64,000 nucleotides of DNA from Chitinophaga costaii (GTDB lineage: Bacteria > Bacteroidota > Bacteroidia > Chitinophagales > Chitinophagaceae), in NCBI RefSeq assembly GCF_900094705.1, contig NZ_FMAR01000001.1, positions 1 through 64,000 on the forward strand, read 5' to 3'. This document shows positions 1 to 8,260 of the stretch, one piece after another. The notes beneath the pieces are model-generated. The model searched no databases. It was not told the origin of the DNA and was given only the letters and a program-made list of their open reading frames with translations. Numbering within the stretch: position 1 is the stretch's first letter; each line of letters begins with the position of its first letter. Made by a program: the position numbers and the translations under genes.

Positions 1-91
1 AATTATGAATTATGAATTATGAATTATGAATTATGAATTATGAATTATGAATTATGAATTATGAATTATGAATTATGAATTATGAATTATG
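1..91. repeat. Tandem heptamer array, 13 perfect AATTATG units
   Basis: Thirteen uninterrupted copies of AATTATG run from the left window edge to position 91, so the array may continue outside. The complementary unit CATAATT occurs four times at 296-323, so the two arrays could pair across the ~200 bp between them. The DNA between is AT-rich and holds no gene. Such an array can change length by slippage. Confidence 0.95.
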
Positions 92-295
92 AATTTTTTT
101 GTGGACATAGTGGCGCGTGGTTTTTTCATGACTCGTTTATGATAGCTCATTTTCTTTATTCGGATTATAATTTTTACTATGACAATTGACTATAATTTAT
201 AACCATTCTCCTATTTATAATTAGTAACTATAATTCAGAATGATAACGCGTAATAACAATCACAACTCAAAACAAACAACAAACAATAGGCAATT

Positions 296-323
296 CATAA
301 TTCATAATTCATAATTCATAATT
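296..323. repeat. Inverted counterpart of the heptamer array, 4 CATAATT units
   Basis: Four perfect CATAATT units end two bases before the ATG of the NHL-repeat gene. They are the reverse complement of the array at 1-91. The array fills the place where a ribosome-binding site would be, so translation initiation of the next gene could depend on its length or folding. Confidence 0.9.
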
Positions 324-325
324 AA

Positions 326-1357
326 ATGAAACTTTTATTGGCGCCACGGGGCGTGGCGGCGGCGGGAGGTGTGCTGGTGGTAAGTGATACGGGGCAGAAC
401 CGGGTGTTTATTTGGAAGAACTTTTCTTACCGGGAGGAGAAAGAGCCGGAGGTGGTATTGGGGCAAGATGATTTTTTGGGGACCAGTCGTAATACGGGAA
501 AACAGGTAACTGCCCGTTCTTTACAGTATCCTTCGGGGGTGTGGACGGATGGGCAGCGTCTCATCGTGGCCGATGCCTGGAACCACCGCGTATTAATATG
601 GTTGCAGCTTCCCACCGAGAATGGACAGCCTGCCGATGTAGTGGTAGGGCAACCAGATATGGAAAGCAATCTGCCTAACATAACAGGCCTCTCCACACCG
701 CCCACCGCGCAAAGTTTATATTGGTGTTACGGCGTGGTAAGTGATGGGCAATCGTTATGGATTGCCGATACTGGCAACCGGCGGGTATTGTACTACGCCA
801 ACATCCCAACGACTCATTTTGCGGCCGCCGACCAGGTGATTGGTCAGTTAAACATGAACGAGCGGGAATCTGATAGCCGGAATGCGATATGGCCTTATTC
901 CGTAAAACTGAGTGCGGGCAATGCCCTGGCCATTACTGACACCCAGTACTACCGGGTGTTGATATGGAAAGACAAAACAACCGCCTTTACCCAACCGGCG
1001 GATATAATTATTGGCCAGGAAGATTTTGAACACAACGGCCAAAATCAATACCAGCTATTACCGGCTGCCCATACATTGAACTGGTGCTATGACTGTTGTT
1101 TTTATCAGCAAGGCATTTGGGTGGCAGATACGGGCAATAGCCGGGTATTATACTGGCCGGTCTTGCCGGAGGCAAATAATGCGCCGGCGGAGAAACTGGT
1201 GGGACAGCTTAATTTTTCTACCAATGGTGAAAGCAGCCTGAGTTTGAAAACACCCCTGGTCAATGAAATGTACTGGCCATTTTCCGTTACCTGCCTGGAC
1301 ACGCAATTAATTGTGGCAGATACCGGCAATCACCGGATACTATTTTACGAACTATAA
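326..1357 (+). CDS. NHL-repeat beta-propeller protein
   Basis: A 343-aa protein made almost wholly of six NHL-type blades, each ending in a variant of (V/I)ADTGNxRVLxW, for example VADAWNHRVLIW and VADTGNSRVLYW. GQxDF or GQLNF turns separate the blades. NHL propellers act as binding scaffolds; no catalytic residues are evident. There is no signal peptide at the annotated ATG. The next gene encodes a Ni/Co-type permease. NHL proteins are, as far as I recall, found in some [NiFe]-hydrogenase clusters, so a hydrogenase locus may lie to the left, but this is inference. The start is the first ATG after the heptamer repeat and has no visible ribosome-binding site; a missing N-terminus cannot be excluded. 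Confidence 0.8.
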   Translation: MKLLLAPRGVAAAGGVLVVSDTGQNRVFIWKNFSYREEKEPEVVLGQDDFLGTSRNTGKQVTARSLQYPSGVWTDGQRLIVADAWNHRVLIWLQLPTENGQPADVVVGQPDMESNLPNITGLSTPPTAQSLYWCYGVVSDGQSLWIADTGNRRVLYYANIPTTHFAAADQVIGQLNMNERESDSRNAIWPYSVKLSAGNALAITDTQYYRVLIWKDKTTAFTQPADIIIGQEDFEHNGQNQYQLLPAAHTLNWCYDCCFYQQGIWVADTGNSRVLYWPVLPEANNAPAEKLVGQLNFSTNGESSLSLKTPLVNEMYWPFSVTCLDTQLIVADTGNHRILFYEL

Positions 1358-1367
1358 ATGTGAACGT

Positions 1368-2045
1368 ATGCATACCGTACCCTTACTTGTTATCATGTAT
1401 GCCGGCCTTACCCATGCATTTGAAGCCGACCACCTACTGGCGGTATCTACCATCGTATCGCAGCGGAGCCGTGTGATGCCGGCATTGAAAGACGGGATGT
1501 TGTGGGGGCTGGGACATACCTCTACTATATTGATGATTGGGCTACTAATGCTCGTATTTAAAATAAATATTGCAGCACCCACCTTTTCTTACTTTGAAGC
1601 GGCGGTAGGCCTTATGCTGGTAAGTGTAGCCATCTACCGGCTGTCAAAACTTTTCCGCAAGGGCGAAATATCGGTGCATCGCCATGAACACGAGCATTCC
1701 GGCGCCAATCATCTTGTGCATGTACATATGCCGCTGGAGGCAACACAGAAAAACTTGCATAAAGCCTCTTACGGCATAGGCCTGGTGCATGGCCTGGCCG
1801 GGAGTGGTGCGCTGGTAGTGCTGGCCATGACGCAGTTTTCCACCCCGCAATCCGGTATTTTTTATTTATTCCTTTTCGGCATGGGCTCCGTGGCGGGTAT
1901 GTTGCTGGCGGCGGCTTTGTTTAGTATTCCTTTTTCCAAAAAGGTGATCAATATTCCCTTACTCAGAAATAGCATGGTATTGTTATCTTCGGGCCTGTGC
2001 CTGGTGTATGGCTTTTATGTAATCTATCACAACCTTGCTGCATGA
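1368..2045 (+). CDS. Nickel/cobalt-type permease (UreH/HupE/NicO-like)
   Basis: A 225-aa polytopic inner-membrane protein. The first helix carries HAFEADH, the H-x4-D-H metal-binding signature of NiCoT-type transporters. A GHTST motif and a later HGLAGSGAL helix match the UreH-like branch. Between them lies a histidine-rich loop (HRHEHEHSG and HVHMP) of the kind that binds Ni or Co. The ATG at 1368 is preferred to an upstream in-frame start at 1311, which would overlap the NHL gene by 47 bases and add a non-hydrophobic leader. The stop overlaps the next start (ATGA), so the genes are probably co-translated. The metal is inferred from family knowledge only. Confidence 0.8.
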   Translation: MHTVPLLVIMYAGLTHAFEADHLLAVSTIVSQRSRVMPALKDGMLWGLGHTSTILMIGLLMLVFKINIAAPTFSYFEAAVGLMLVSVAIYRLSKLFRKGEISVHRHEHEHSGANHLVHVHMPLEATQKNLHKASYGIGLVHGLAGSGALVVLAMTQFSTPQSGIFYLFLFGMGSVAGMLLAAALFSIPFSKKVINIPLLRNSMVLLSSGLCLVYGFYVIYHNLAA

Positions 2046-2248
2046 ATCAGGAAGCCAAGACAGATTTGCTGGACGCACTGGCCTTCTACCAAATAACAAT
2101 AGTGGAAGATAACGGACAAGCAGTATCGGTACAGAATAATTATACCATCGTCATTGAAAGCAATGGCTTGTATAAGCTAAAGGAGGAAGACCTGGTGATT
2201 GCACCCTTCAACGATTTGAATGCGCTGTGCCGTTTCATCCTCACTTAA
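2042..2248 (+). CDS. Small acidic protein, unknown function
   Basis: A 68-aa soluble protein that starts in an ATGA overlap with the permease stop, which argues that it is a real translated gene. I recognise no domain. It is rich in hydrophobic beta-type segments (YTIVIESNGLYKL) and has no signal peptide or membrane helix. Its tight coupling to the Ni/Co-type permease suggests a role linked to that transporter or to the metalloenzyme it supplies. Confidence 0.65.
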   Translation: MNQEAKTDLLDALAFYQITIVEDNGQAVSVQNNYTIVIESNGLYKLKEEDLVIAPFNDLNALCRFILT

Positions 2249-2262
2249 AAAATAATTACCGG

Positions 2263-2820
2263 ATGGACAAGAAAGAACTAAACATTGTAGCCCTCTGTGC
2301 CAGCGAATCATCGCCCGGCAATTATGCATTGATACTGGAAGAACCGTTGTCTAAGGTGCGGGTACCCATTATCATCGGTACGTTTGAGGCGCAATCCATC
2401 GCAGTATATTTTGAACGGATGAAGATACAACGCCCACTGACTTACGACCTCTTTAAAAACACCATTGCCAGCCTGGATGCTACCGTGCAGGAAGTGGTGA
2501 TCTATGACCTGGCAGATAATGTATTTCATGCCTGGCTGGTGTTGCTGCGCAGCGATGGTACGGAAATAAAAATAGACGCCAGGGCCTCCGATGCCATTGC
2601 CATAGGCATACGGTTCGATAGCCCGGTAAGCATGTACGACTTTGTATTACAGGAAGCCTCGGTGGCAGAAAGCGAGAAAAGGCTGAGTTTATTAAAAGGA
2701 TCGCTGGCTCACTACAGCAGCGAAGCCCTGGAAGACCTGCTGGAAGATCTCCTCAAAAAAGAGGACTATGAAAGCGCGGCCCGTATCCGGGATATGATAG
2801 AACGAAGGAAAAAGAAATAG
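2263..2820 (+). CDS. Bifunctional nuclease (BFN/DUF151) with UVR domain
   Basis: A 185-aa cytoplasmic protein. Residues ~1-135 match the bifunctional nuclease family (DUF151), with the signatures LPIIIG-like VPIIIGTFEAQSIA, RPLTYDLF and DARASDAIAIGIR. The C-terminus (EALEDLLEDLLKKEDYESAA, then RIRDM) is a UVR (UvrB/C-type) helical motif. This BFN-UVR fusion is common in Bacteroidota. DUF151 proteins of plants have been reported to degrade RNA and DNA; the bacterial role is unclear. The ATG at 2263 is used because the DUF151 homology begins there; an upstream start at 2227 overlaps the preceding gene. It probably closes the operon. Confidence 0.85.
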   Translation: MDKKELNIVALCASESSPGNYALILEEPLSKVRVPIIIGTFEAQSIAVYFERMKIQRPLTYDLFKNTIASLDATVQEVVIYDLADNVFHAWLVLLRSDGTEIKIDARASDAIAIGIRFDSPVSMYDFVLQEASVAESEKRLSLLKGSLAHYSSEALEDLLEDLLKKEDYESAARIRDMIERRKKK

Positions 2821-2837
2821 GTGGGGCAGCAGCAAGG

Positions 2838-3872
2838 TTATTGTTCAATTTTCAACTGATAGTCAGCCTCCTGCCGCAGATAGTCGGGTAACCTTATTTT
2901 ATTTTTAATCTCCTGGAACCCAGCATTGGGATATTTCTTTAAAGCCATGTATAAGGCTGCCCCCAGCATTTCCCGCCGGAAAGTATCCGATGCAAGCAAG
3001 GTTCTTTCAAACAAAACCTTGGTTTGCGGATGAGGATATTGCGCGAGCGCCTGGTACAATATGCGCCATAGTGGATAGTCGTACGACTCTTTAGCCCACT
3101 CCCTTTCAAATAACTGCAACAGTTTTGGATAAAACTGCTCCGATGGAAATTCCCGCACGGCATATAAGGGATAATATAACTCACCGGTATTGTCCAGGGC
3201 CGCATTGATAATATCCAGGTCTGCCGGATTTCTATAACGTTAAAGCGCCAACAGCGCCACCTCATTGTGTTGTTTTACGGCTATTTCTTTTATCCGGGCG
3301 TAGTAGGTGGGATTGGGTTTCATGCTCGAGAGCAATCCATCTTTTGCATTCAAAACCATTTGTTTGTCATACAGCAGTATGCTATCCAGTACGTGATGTT
3401 GCACCTCATTCAGCATGTAGGAAGGTGAGACTAGATGCTTTTGTGTAACGGTCCTTATAAAAAAATCCCCCACGAAATCTTCCATAACAATGCAGCCCGA
3501 TTGGGTAGAAACCTTTGCGGTATCATGCAGATGCGCCAACAGTATTGGAAACACAGCGCTGTCGAGGCGATTGGCTAAAGCGCGGAAGGCATAACAACTC
3601 AGCACCGGATGATCATCATTTACCAGATCATGCAGTTCCTGCCGGGTGGCCGCTTTACAAAGGGCTTCAAAACGATACCATTGGGGTGACGTATAACCAT
3701 CTTCTCCTATGGCAATATCATCCACTTTTGCGTAGGCTACCATAGCTTGCACTATCCCAGCCACAGTGGGGCTTAGTTGTATTTGCCGGACAGGAATGGC
3801 CTTTTTAGTCTGGCAGGCTGGCAGCAATAACCCTAGAAAAGTTGCCAGCAATAAGAGATGTTTACACTTCAT
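2838..3872 (-). pseudogene. Lipoprotein gene interrupted by one in-frame TAA
   Basis: One reading frame of 345 codons is broken by a single TAA at 3240-3242 (minus strand); the frame is otherwise open on both sides. The first part (3872 to 3240) encodes a lipoprotein: a hydrophobic leader ending in the lipobox LPAC, then a helical, HEAT-like region. Beyond the stop the same frame continues as RYRNPADLDIINAALDNTG and on to 2838. No domain name is certain. The stop is one base from a Lys or Gln codon. Possibilities are a recent nonsense mutation, a sequencing error, or translation as two pieces (a GTG or ATG restart exists near 3158). Confidence 0.7.
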
Positions 3873-3991
3873 TCTTTTGTTTTTAGGGAAAACAAATACA
3901 GCCTCCGGTACAAGCCTGTTGCATAAAGTTACTTACCGGATGCCAGCTATAAGATACAAAGCCAGTAAGTATTCCATAATTTACTCCTAAA

Positions 3992-4028
3992 AAAACAGCC
4001 CACCCGTGCTACACCGGAGGGCTGTTTT
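3992..4028 (-). terminator. Rho-independent terminator
   Basis: Perfect 10-bp stem: AAAACAGCCC at 3992-4001 and GGGCTGTTTT at 4019-4028. On the minus strand the stem is followed by a run of seven T. It lies just past the stop at 4033 of the degraded minus-strand gene, which shows that this gene was once functional. Confidence 0.8.
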
Positions 4029-4032
4029 GTAT

Positions 4033-4448
4033 TTACAGGCTGCTCATGCTTTTTAAATTGTTGCGCGGGTCATCCCCGGCCATGGGGAAGGGGGGGTAAT
4101 CTTTACACACATCCATTTTCCTGCACAACTGGCTACCCTGTCCGTTCACCGGTTGTGCATGCACAATACCCCCTATTCCACCGCCTCTCTCTCGATGATG
4201 GCCGGGTCTTCCCATACCGGATTATAAGGCCGGATACTAAAAGACAGTTGAACGGGTTTAAAGGGAATATAATACTGTGGCAAGGGTCGGGCATTGCCTA
4301 AGCCAAGTTGTGCATAGTCCAGGCTCAGCACCGTTGATCTGCAATTCTTCTCCGCGCATATTTTTTGTGGGAATCCGGCGTGCGCCGGGAGATGTTCCGC
4401 TGCCGCGGGGGCTTTCTTTTTGCTGGTGCAAAAAGAAACAAAAAGCAC
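4033..4448 (-). pseudogene. Frameshifted remnant of an unidentified minus-strand gene
   Basis: Two overlapping minus-strand frames read like one protein: one runs through PLPQYYIPFKPVQLSFSIRP to about 4175, the other continues through KDYPPFPMAGDDPRNNLKSM to the stop at 4033. They join with a frameshift near 4180-4200. The upstream part runs into the fold-back repeat that begins near 4361, so the 5' end has been replaced. A good terminator still follows. I do not recognise the family. Confidence 0.45.
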
Positions 4449-4770
4449 CTGGCGGCTGCGGAAAATGGCTAAAATTTACTGCGTTCCGCTACGGCAAACG
4501 AGCTTACTATTTAGCGGTGGGATTTCTATTTTGCGATGGTGCGCATGGGCTCTTGTACCACCCTCGGCCCGTTTGCCGCTTAACGCTCTACTGCGTAAAT
4601 TTTTAAACGCCATTTTCCTAAGGCCGCAAAGTCTTCTCATACCATCTGCTTCCATCTTGCTAAACTGCAAAGTCTTCGCATACCATCAGCAGCTATCTTC
4701 TAGGCTTTCAAATCCACCATGGTGGCTCCGATGCATAAGTTCCCCCTTGGAAGGGGCAGGGAGCAAACAA
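4361..4770. repeat. Fold-back repeat element, copy A
   Basis: About 400 bp nearly identical in order and sequence to copy B (6749-7160). It opens with a 10-bp stem, TTTCTTTTTG at 4413-4422 and CAAAAAGAAA at 4429-4438. A long imperfect inverted repeat follows: left arm 4451-4500 (…GGAAAATGGC…, CGGCAAACG) and right arm 4570-4628 (CGTTTGCCG, …GCCATTTTCC…). A tail near 4716-4770 carries CCACCATGGTGGCT and a C-run/G-run hairpin. It contains open frames on the plus strand (FCWCKKKQKAPGGCG type) that recur in both copies only because the DNA repeats. No transposase is present, so it resembles a MITE- or REP-like non-autonomous element. Confidence 0.8.
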
Positions 4771-4788
4771 ACACGCTTCGACGAACTA

Positions 4789-4925
4789 AATCAGGTGGAT
4801 AACATTTAAGAACATCCGTCGTTTGCAAGGTGCCTGCATTACTTTAGTTTTTTTTATTAATTCATGGGCATAAGCACTCAGTTGTTGCAGGCCTTGTTCT
4901 TCCACGGCGATACAACCCGCGTCAT
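4789..4925 (-). pseudogene. Possible 3' remnant of an unidentified gene
   Basis: On the minus strand a coherent frame reads HDAGCIAVEEQGLQQLSAYA then HELIKKTK and ends at a TAG near 4789. It looks protein-coding in composition but has no start, because the upstream side is the G/C homopolymer at 4928-4938. It is probably the tail of a lost gene. The family is not recognised. Confidence 0.3.
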
Positions 4926-4927
4926 GC

Positions 4928-4938
4928 GGGGGGGGGGG
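4928..4938. repeat. Poly-G tract of 11 bases before the SWIM gene
   Basis: Eleven consecutive G residues lie 67 bp upstream of the ATG at 5005. Homopolymers of this length are prone to slippage and, in a promoter region, can vary expression. Alternatively the tract disrupts the gene remnant at 4789-4925. Confidence 0.85.
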
Positions 4939-5004
4939 TAACAAATTAGGCAAATCATACCGTTGTGCCTATCTTGTAAATCAATTTTTAACAGCGATAG
5001 GCAT

Positions 5005-6669
5005 ATGGAACTTTCACTCAATAATGTAAAGACAGTGCTTCCCAAAGCAATTATAACGAAGGCAGGGAAATGCACCGTAAGAGAATGCGATGAGCTGGAG
5101 AAAGGACATTTCCAGGCTTATGTGGATGAGCAAGCCGAAAGTTTTGACGTGTCCATTACCCTGGGTGATAAAAATATAGTAACCGCCCACAGTTGCGACT
5201 GTAAGCGCAAACAGCCTGTTTGCCATCACAAGGTTGCCCTGTTACTCCACCTGAAAAAAGGAAGCAGCCTGCCATCATCCTCCCAAAAAAAGAAAACACT
5301 TCAACTGGAATCTTTAGTGGATCAGGTAGGGGTAGATGAACTGCGCGCCTGGATAAAAACATTGCTGGGAAAAAATAAAGACCTTGAACTGGCCTTCGTA
5401 CACCAGTTTACCCAACAGCAAAAAGAACATACGCCTGCCGATATAAAGCAACTTACCCAAGCCGCGGTAAAAGCCGTTTTAAAAAACCGCAAAAAGGCCG
5501 ACACCAGCGAAGTAAAAAAGATCGTGGAACTATGGATCGATATCCACGCATCCTTTGTAGCCCAATATCGCGCACACCTGACGGATGAAACCTTGTTCCT
5601 GCTTTTCAATGCCATCATAGCCGCCGTGGAGGACACACAAGGAGAGATCATTACTACCAGTAACCGGTTTGATAAGTATCTCGAAAAACAATTTGCCGAC
5701 CTCATTACCGCATTAGATGCCCTACAGGACGATGAAGCCTGGCACACCGCCACCAGCTATTTTACCAACCACACGATCTATCAGCAGTACGGCTTACGGA
5801 AAAGCTATTTGTTCTTTCACGAAAAACTGCTCCTGCAGGCCAGTGCCGCCAGGAAGCAATGGCATGTAAAAGCCCTGTTAAAACAGTACACGAACATGAA
5901 CCTCCATAAATATTACAACGGGGAAGCCTACACCGAGATGCTGTTGAATATGACCATGAACACGGGTTTATTCAACACCTGTTATTCCCGTTTTAAGCCT
6001 ATTTATTATAACAATAAATACAACCTGCAGCTTATTACCGGATTAATCGACCTAGGCCAACTACCGCTGGCGGAGCAATATTGCGAACAGCAAATAAAAG
6101 TAAATGTCAAGGAGGAATATAGCATACCTTACCTGGAACTACTGCGCGACATTTACCGCCAAGAGAAGAACGACCCGAAACTGGCAACGGTGTTAATGAC
6201 GCTATTCCCGCTCACGTATAATTTTGAAGACTATCTGTTCATAAACGCACAATTACCAGACGAGGAGCAGCGAAAAAACTGGCGGAGTAAAATATTAGCG
6301 CGGGCCAGAAAAGCTACCTATAATCAACATGCAGTGGCCTTTGCTTTCCGCCTCATGGAGGAAGAGCAAAAGCATAAAAAAATGATCGATTACCTGGATA
6401 GTTATTGCTCCTACCAGCTCATTGCCCAATATGCCGAAAAAATGATCCTGGCAGACAAGCAAGCGTTTCTTCGCCAATTGTTGATCAGATCGGATCTAAT
6501 GGACGTGGATTATGAAGATGAGTTCGAAAATATACAGGCCTGCGTAGCCATCCTGCATAAGCATTATACCACCAGTATCTTAAAGGCAGCCATTAATGCT
6601 ACAACATCAAGGCATGTGTATTTCAATAATTTATTGGTCAAATACATCCTTGAGCTTTCAGGTAAGTAA
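5005..6669 (+). CDS. SWIM zinc-finger protein
   Basis: A 554-aa cytoplasmic protein. Near residues 56-70 is the SWIM zinc finger CxC…CxH (CDCKRKQPVCHHK). The rest is long, helical and charged without another recognisable domain. SWIM fingers bind DNA or proteins, and bacterial SWIM proteins often sit next to SNF2 helicases or MoxR/VWA operons; no such partner is adjacent here. The ATG at 5005 is chosen because an in-frame TTG at 4963 adds only 14 residues of no recognisable character. The gene stands alone between direct copies of the fold-back repeat, so recombination between them would delete it. Confidence 0.8.
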   Translation: MELSLNNVKTVLPKAIITKAGKCTVRECDELEKGHFQAYVDEQAESFDVSITLGDKNIVTAHSCDCKRKQPVCHHKVALLLHLKKGSSLPSSSQKKKTLQLESLVDQVGVDELRAWIKTLLGKNKDLELAFVHQFTQQQKEHTPADIKQLTQAAVKAVLKNRKKADTSEVKKIVELWIDIHASFVAQYRAHLTDETLFLLFNAIIAAVEDTQGEIITTSNRFDKYLEKQFADLITALDALQDDEAWHTATSYFTNHTIYQQYGLRKSYLFFHEKLLLQASAARKQWHVKALLKQYTNMNLHKYYNGEAYTEMLLNMTMNTGLFNTCYSRFKPIYYNNKYNLQLITGLIDLGQLPLAEQYCEQQIKVNVKEEYSIPYLELLRDIYRQEKNDPKLATVLMTLFPLTYNFEDYLFINAQLPDEEQRKNWRSKILARARKATYNQHAVAFAFRLMEEEQKHKKMIDYLDSYCSYQLIAQYAEKMILADKQAFLRQLLIRSDLMDVDYEDEFENIQACVAILHKHYTTSILKAAINATTSRHVYFNNLLVKYILELSGK

Positions 6670-6748
6670 AATAGGGGTTATGAAGATTATCTTGTGGGGG
6701 TTTTTATCTGGGTGTTTTGATGTTATTTTGCCGCATTTTCTACACGCA

Positions 6749-7160
6749 AATTTTGTGGGTCATCCGGCTTGCGCCGGGAGTGGCATTCCGCTGCCGCGGG
6801 GGCTTTCTTTTTGCTGGTGCAAAAAGAAACAAAAAGCACCTGGCGGCTGCGGAAAATGGTTAAAATTTACTGCGCTTCGCTACGGCAAACGAAGCTTACT
6901 ATTGAGCGGCGGGATTTTTATTGGGCGATTGTGCGCTTGGGCTGCTGTACTACCCTCGGCCCGTTTGCCGCTTTACGCTCCACTGCGTAAATTTCTTGAC
7001 GCCATTTTCATAAGGCCGCTAAATGCTTTGCATACTATCTGCTTCCATCTTCTTCACTATAACGTTTTCGCACACCATCCGCTTCCATCCGTTCGATACG
7101 ATCAAACTATCCATGGTGGCTGCGCTGCATTGGCCCCCCTTTGAAGGGATGACCTTCGCG
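6749..7160. repeat. Fold-back repeat element, copy B
   Basis: Second copy of the element at 4361-4770, in the same orientation. It keeps the 10-bp stem (6804-6813 and 6820-6829) and the long inverted arms at ~6842-6895 and ~6962-7020. The CCATGGTGGCT tail lies at 7111-7121. Divergence from copy A is scattered substitutions and short indels, and the complementary arms are both kept, which suggests that pairing matters or that the copies are recent. Confidence 0.8.
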
Positions 7161-7243
7161 CATATCAGGCGCACTTATCATCCGCTGCCAATTTTTCCAG
7201 CTAGAAATGTAAACACCTGGCATTCAACTAAACCATACATAAA

Positions 7244-8233
7244 ATGAAAAGTAAATTAATCCGGCTGGCAGCTAAGCCCCAGGGCCTCCCCCAAGCCAAT
7301 GATTTTAGCATAGCGGAAACAACCCTGCCACCGTTAACCGAAGGGCAATTGGCGCTACAGGCCTTGTATATTTCCGTAGATCCTTATCTGCGCGCGGCGA
7401 TGGCCGGTGGCCATCCACCTAACATTCATCCTGGCGATGTGATGATCTCCCGGGGCCTTGCTGCGGTAACGGCCACTGCACATAAAGATTTTAAACCGGG
7501 CGATATCGTGATGGGCTATATGGAATGGCGCGACCGGCAGGTGTGTAGTGCCAACGGCCTGGAAATATTAGATCCACAAAACCTGCCCCTGAGTACCTAC
7601 CTGAGTGTACTGGGTTCTACCGGCCTGTCTGCTTATTTCTTCCTGCAAACTATCGGCTTCCCGAAGCCGGGGCAAACGATGGTGGTATCGGGCGCTGCGG
7701 GCGCAGTGGGCAGCATTGCCGGCCAGATCGGGAAAATATACGGCAGCAAGGTGATAGGCATTGTAGGCAGTGATGAAAAAGCAGCCTTCATCACCAGCCT
7801 AGGTATGGATGCGGCGATTAATTATAAAACAACGCCCAACATAGCAGCCGCCTTAGGCCAGTTATGCCCCGAAGGCATAGACCTCTATTTTGATAATGTG
7901 GGCGGCTTTATATCGGATGCGGTATTTGCCCACATGAATAATTACGGGCGCGTGGTGGTATCGGGTTCCATCGCCAATTACAATGACCAGGAAGTGGCCA
8001 TGGGCCCCCGGTTGCTGCCAATTATCATGGCTAAAAAATTACTGCTACAGGGCTTTTTGATCGGCGATTATAAAGACCGCTTTAAGGAAGGCCGGGAACA
8101 ATTACGGCAATGGATAAACGAAGATAAAATTCATTACCGGGAAACTATTATCAAAGGTTTTGAGCAACTGCCCACGGCATTTATCGGTTTATTTTCCGGG
8201 CAAAATGAAGGGAAGATGCTGGTAGAAATATAA
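7244..8233 (+). CDS. NADP-dependent medium-chain oxidoreductase (CurA/PTGR-like)
   Basis: A 329-aa member of the zinc-free MDR superfamily. The N-terminal half is a GroES-like fold, with VDPYLRAAM as the family signature. The Rossmann half starts with the cofactor motif SGAAGAVGS at residues ~147-155, and DLYFDNVGG is the conserved strand of the CurA / leukotriene B4 12-hydroxydehydrogenase group. These enzymes reduce the double bond of alpha,beta-unsaturated ketones or aldehydes with NADPH. The zinc ligands of alcohol dehydrogenases are absent, as expected. It is a single gene downstream of repeat copy B with no operon partner. The substrate cannot be told from sequence. Confidence 0.85.
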   Translation: MKSKLIRLAAKPQGLPQANDFSIAETTLPPLTEGQLALQALYISVDPYLRAAMAGGHPPNIHPGDVMISRGLAAVTATAHKDFKPGDIVMGYMEWRDRQVCSANGLEILDPQNLPLSTYLSVLGSTGLSAYFFLQTIGFPKPGQTMVVSGAAGAVGSIAGQIGKIYGSKVIGIVGSDEKAAFITSLGMDAAINYKTTPNIAAALGQLCPEGIDLYFDNVGGFISDAVFAHMNNYGRVVVSGSIANYNDQEVAMGPRLLPIIMAKKLLLQGFLIGDYKDRFKEGREQLRQWINEDKIHYRETIIKGFEQLPTAFIGLFSGQNEGKMLVEI

Positions 8234-8260
8234 TGTTACCCAGCAGTTGCACCCACTTGC

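Noticed and set aside
1311..1367. Start of the permease at 1311
   Set aside because: It would overlap the NHL gene by 47 bases and add a polar leader; the ATG at 1368 matches the family's first helix.
4277..4809. Plus-strand open frames of 109 and 129 codons in the first fold-back element
   Set aside because: The same frames occur in copy B (6596-7144) because the DNA itself repeats and folds; the codons are poor and there is no usual start signal.
6596..7144. Open frame of 182 codons over the second fold-back element
   Set aside because: It overlaps the end of the SWIM gene and then follows repeat DNA; no protein-like conservation beyond the element was seen.
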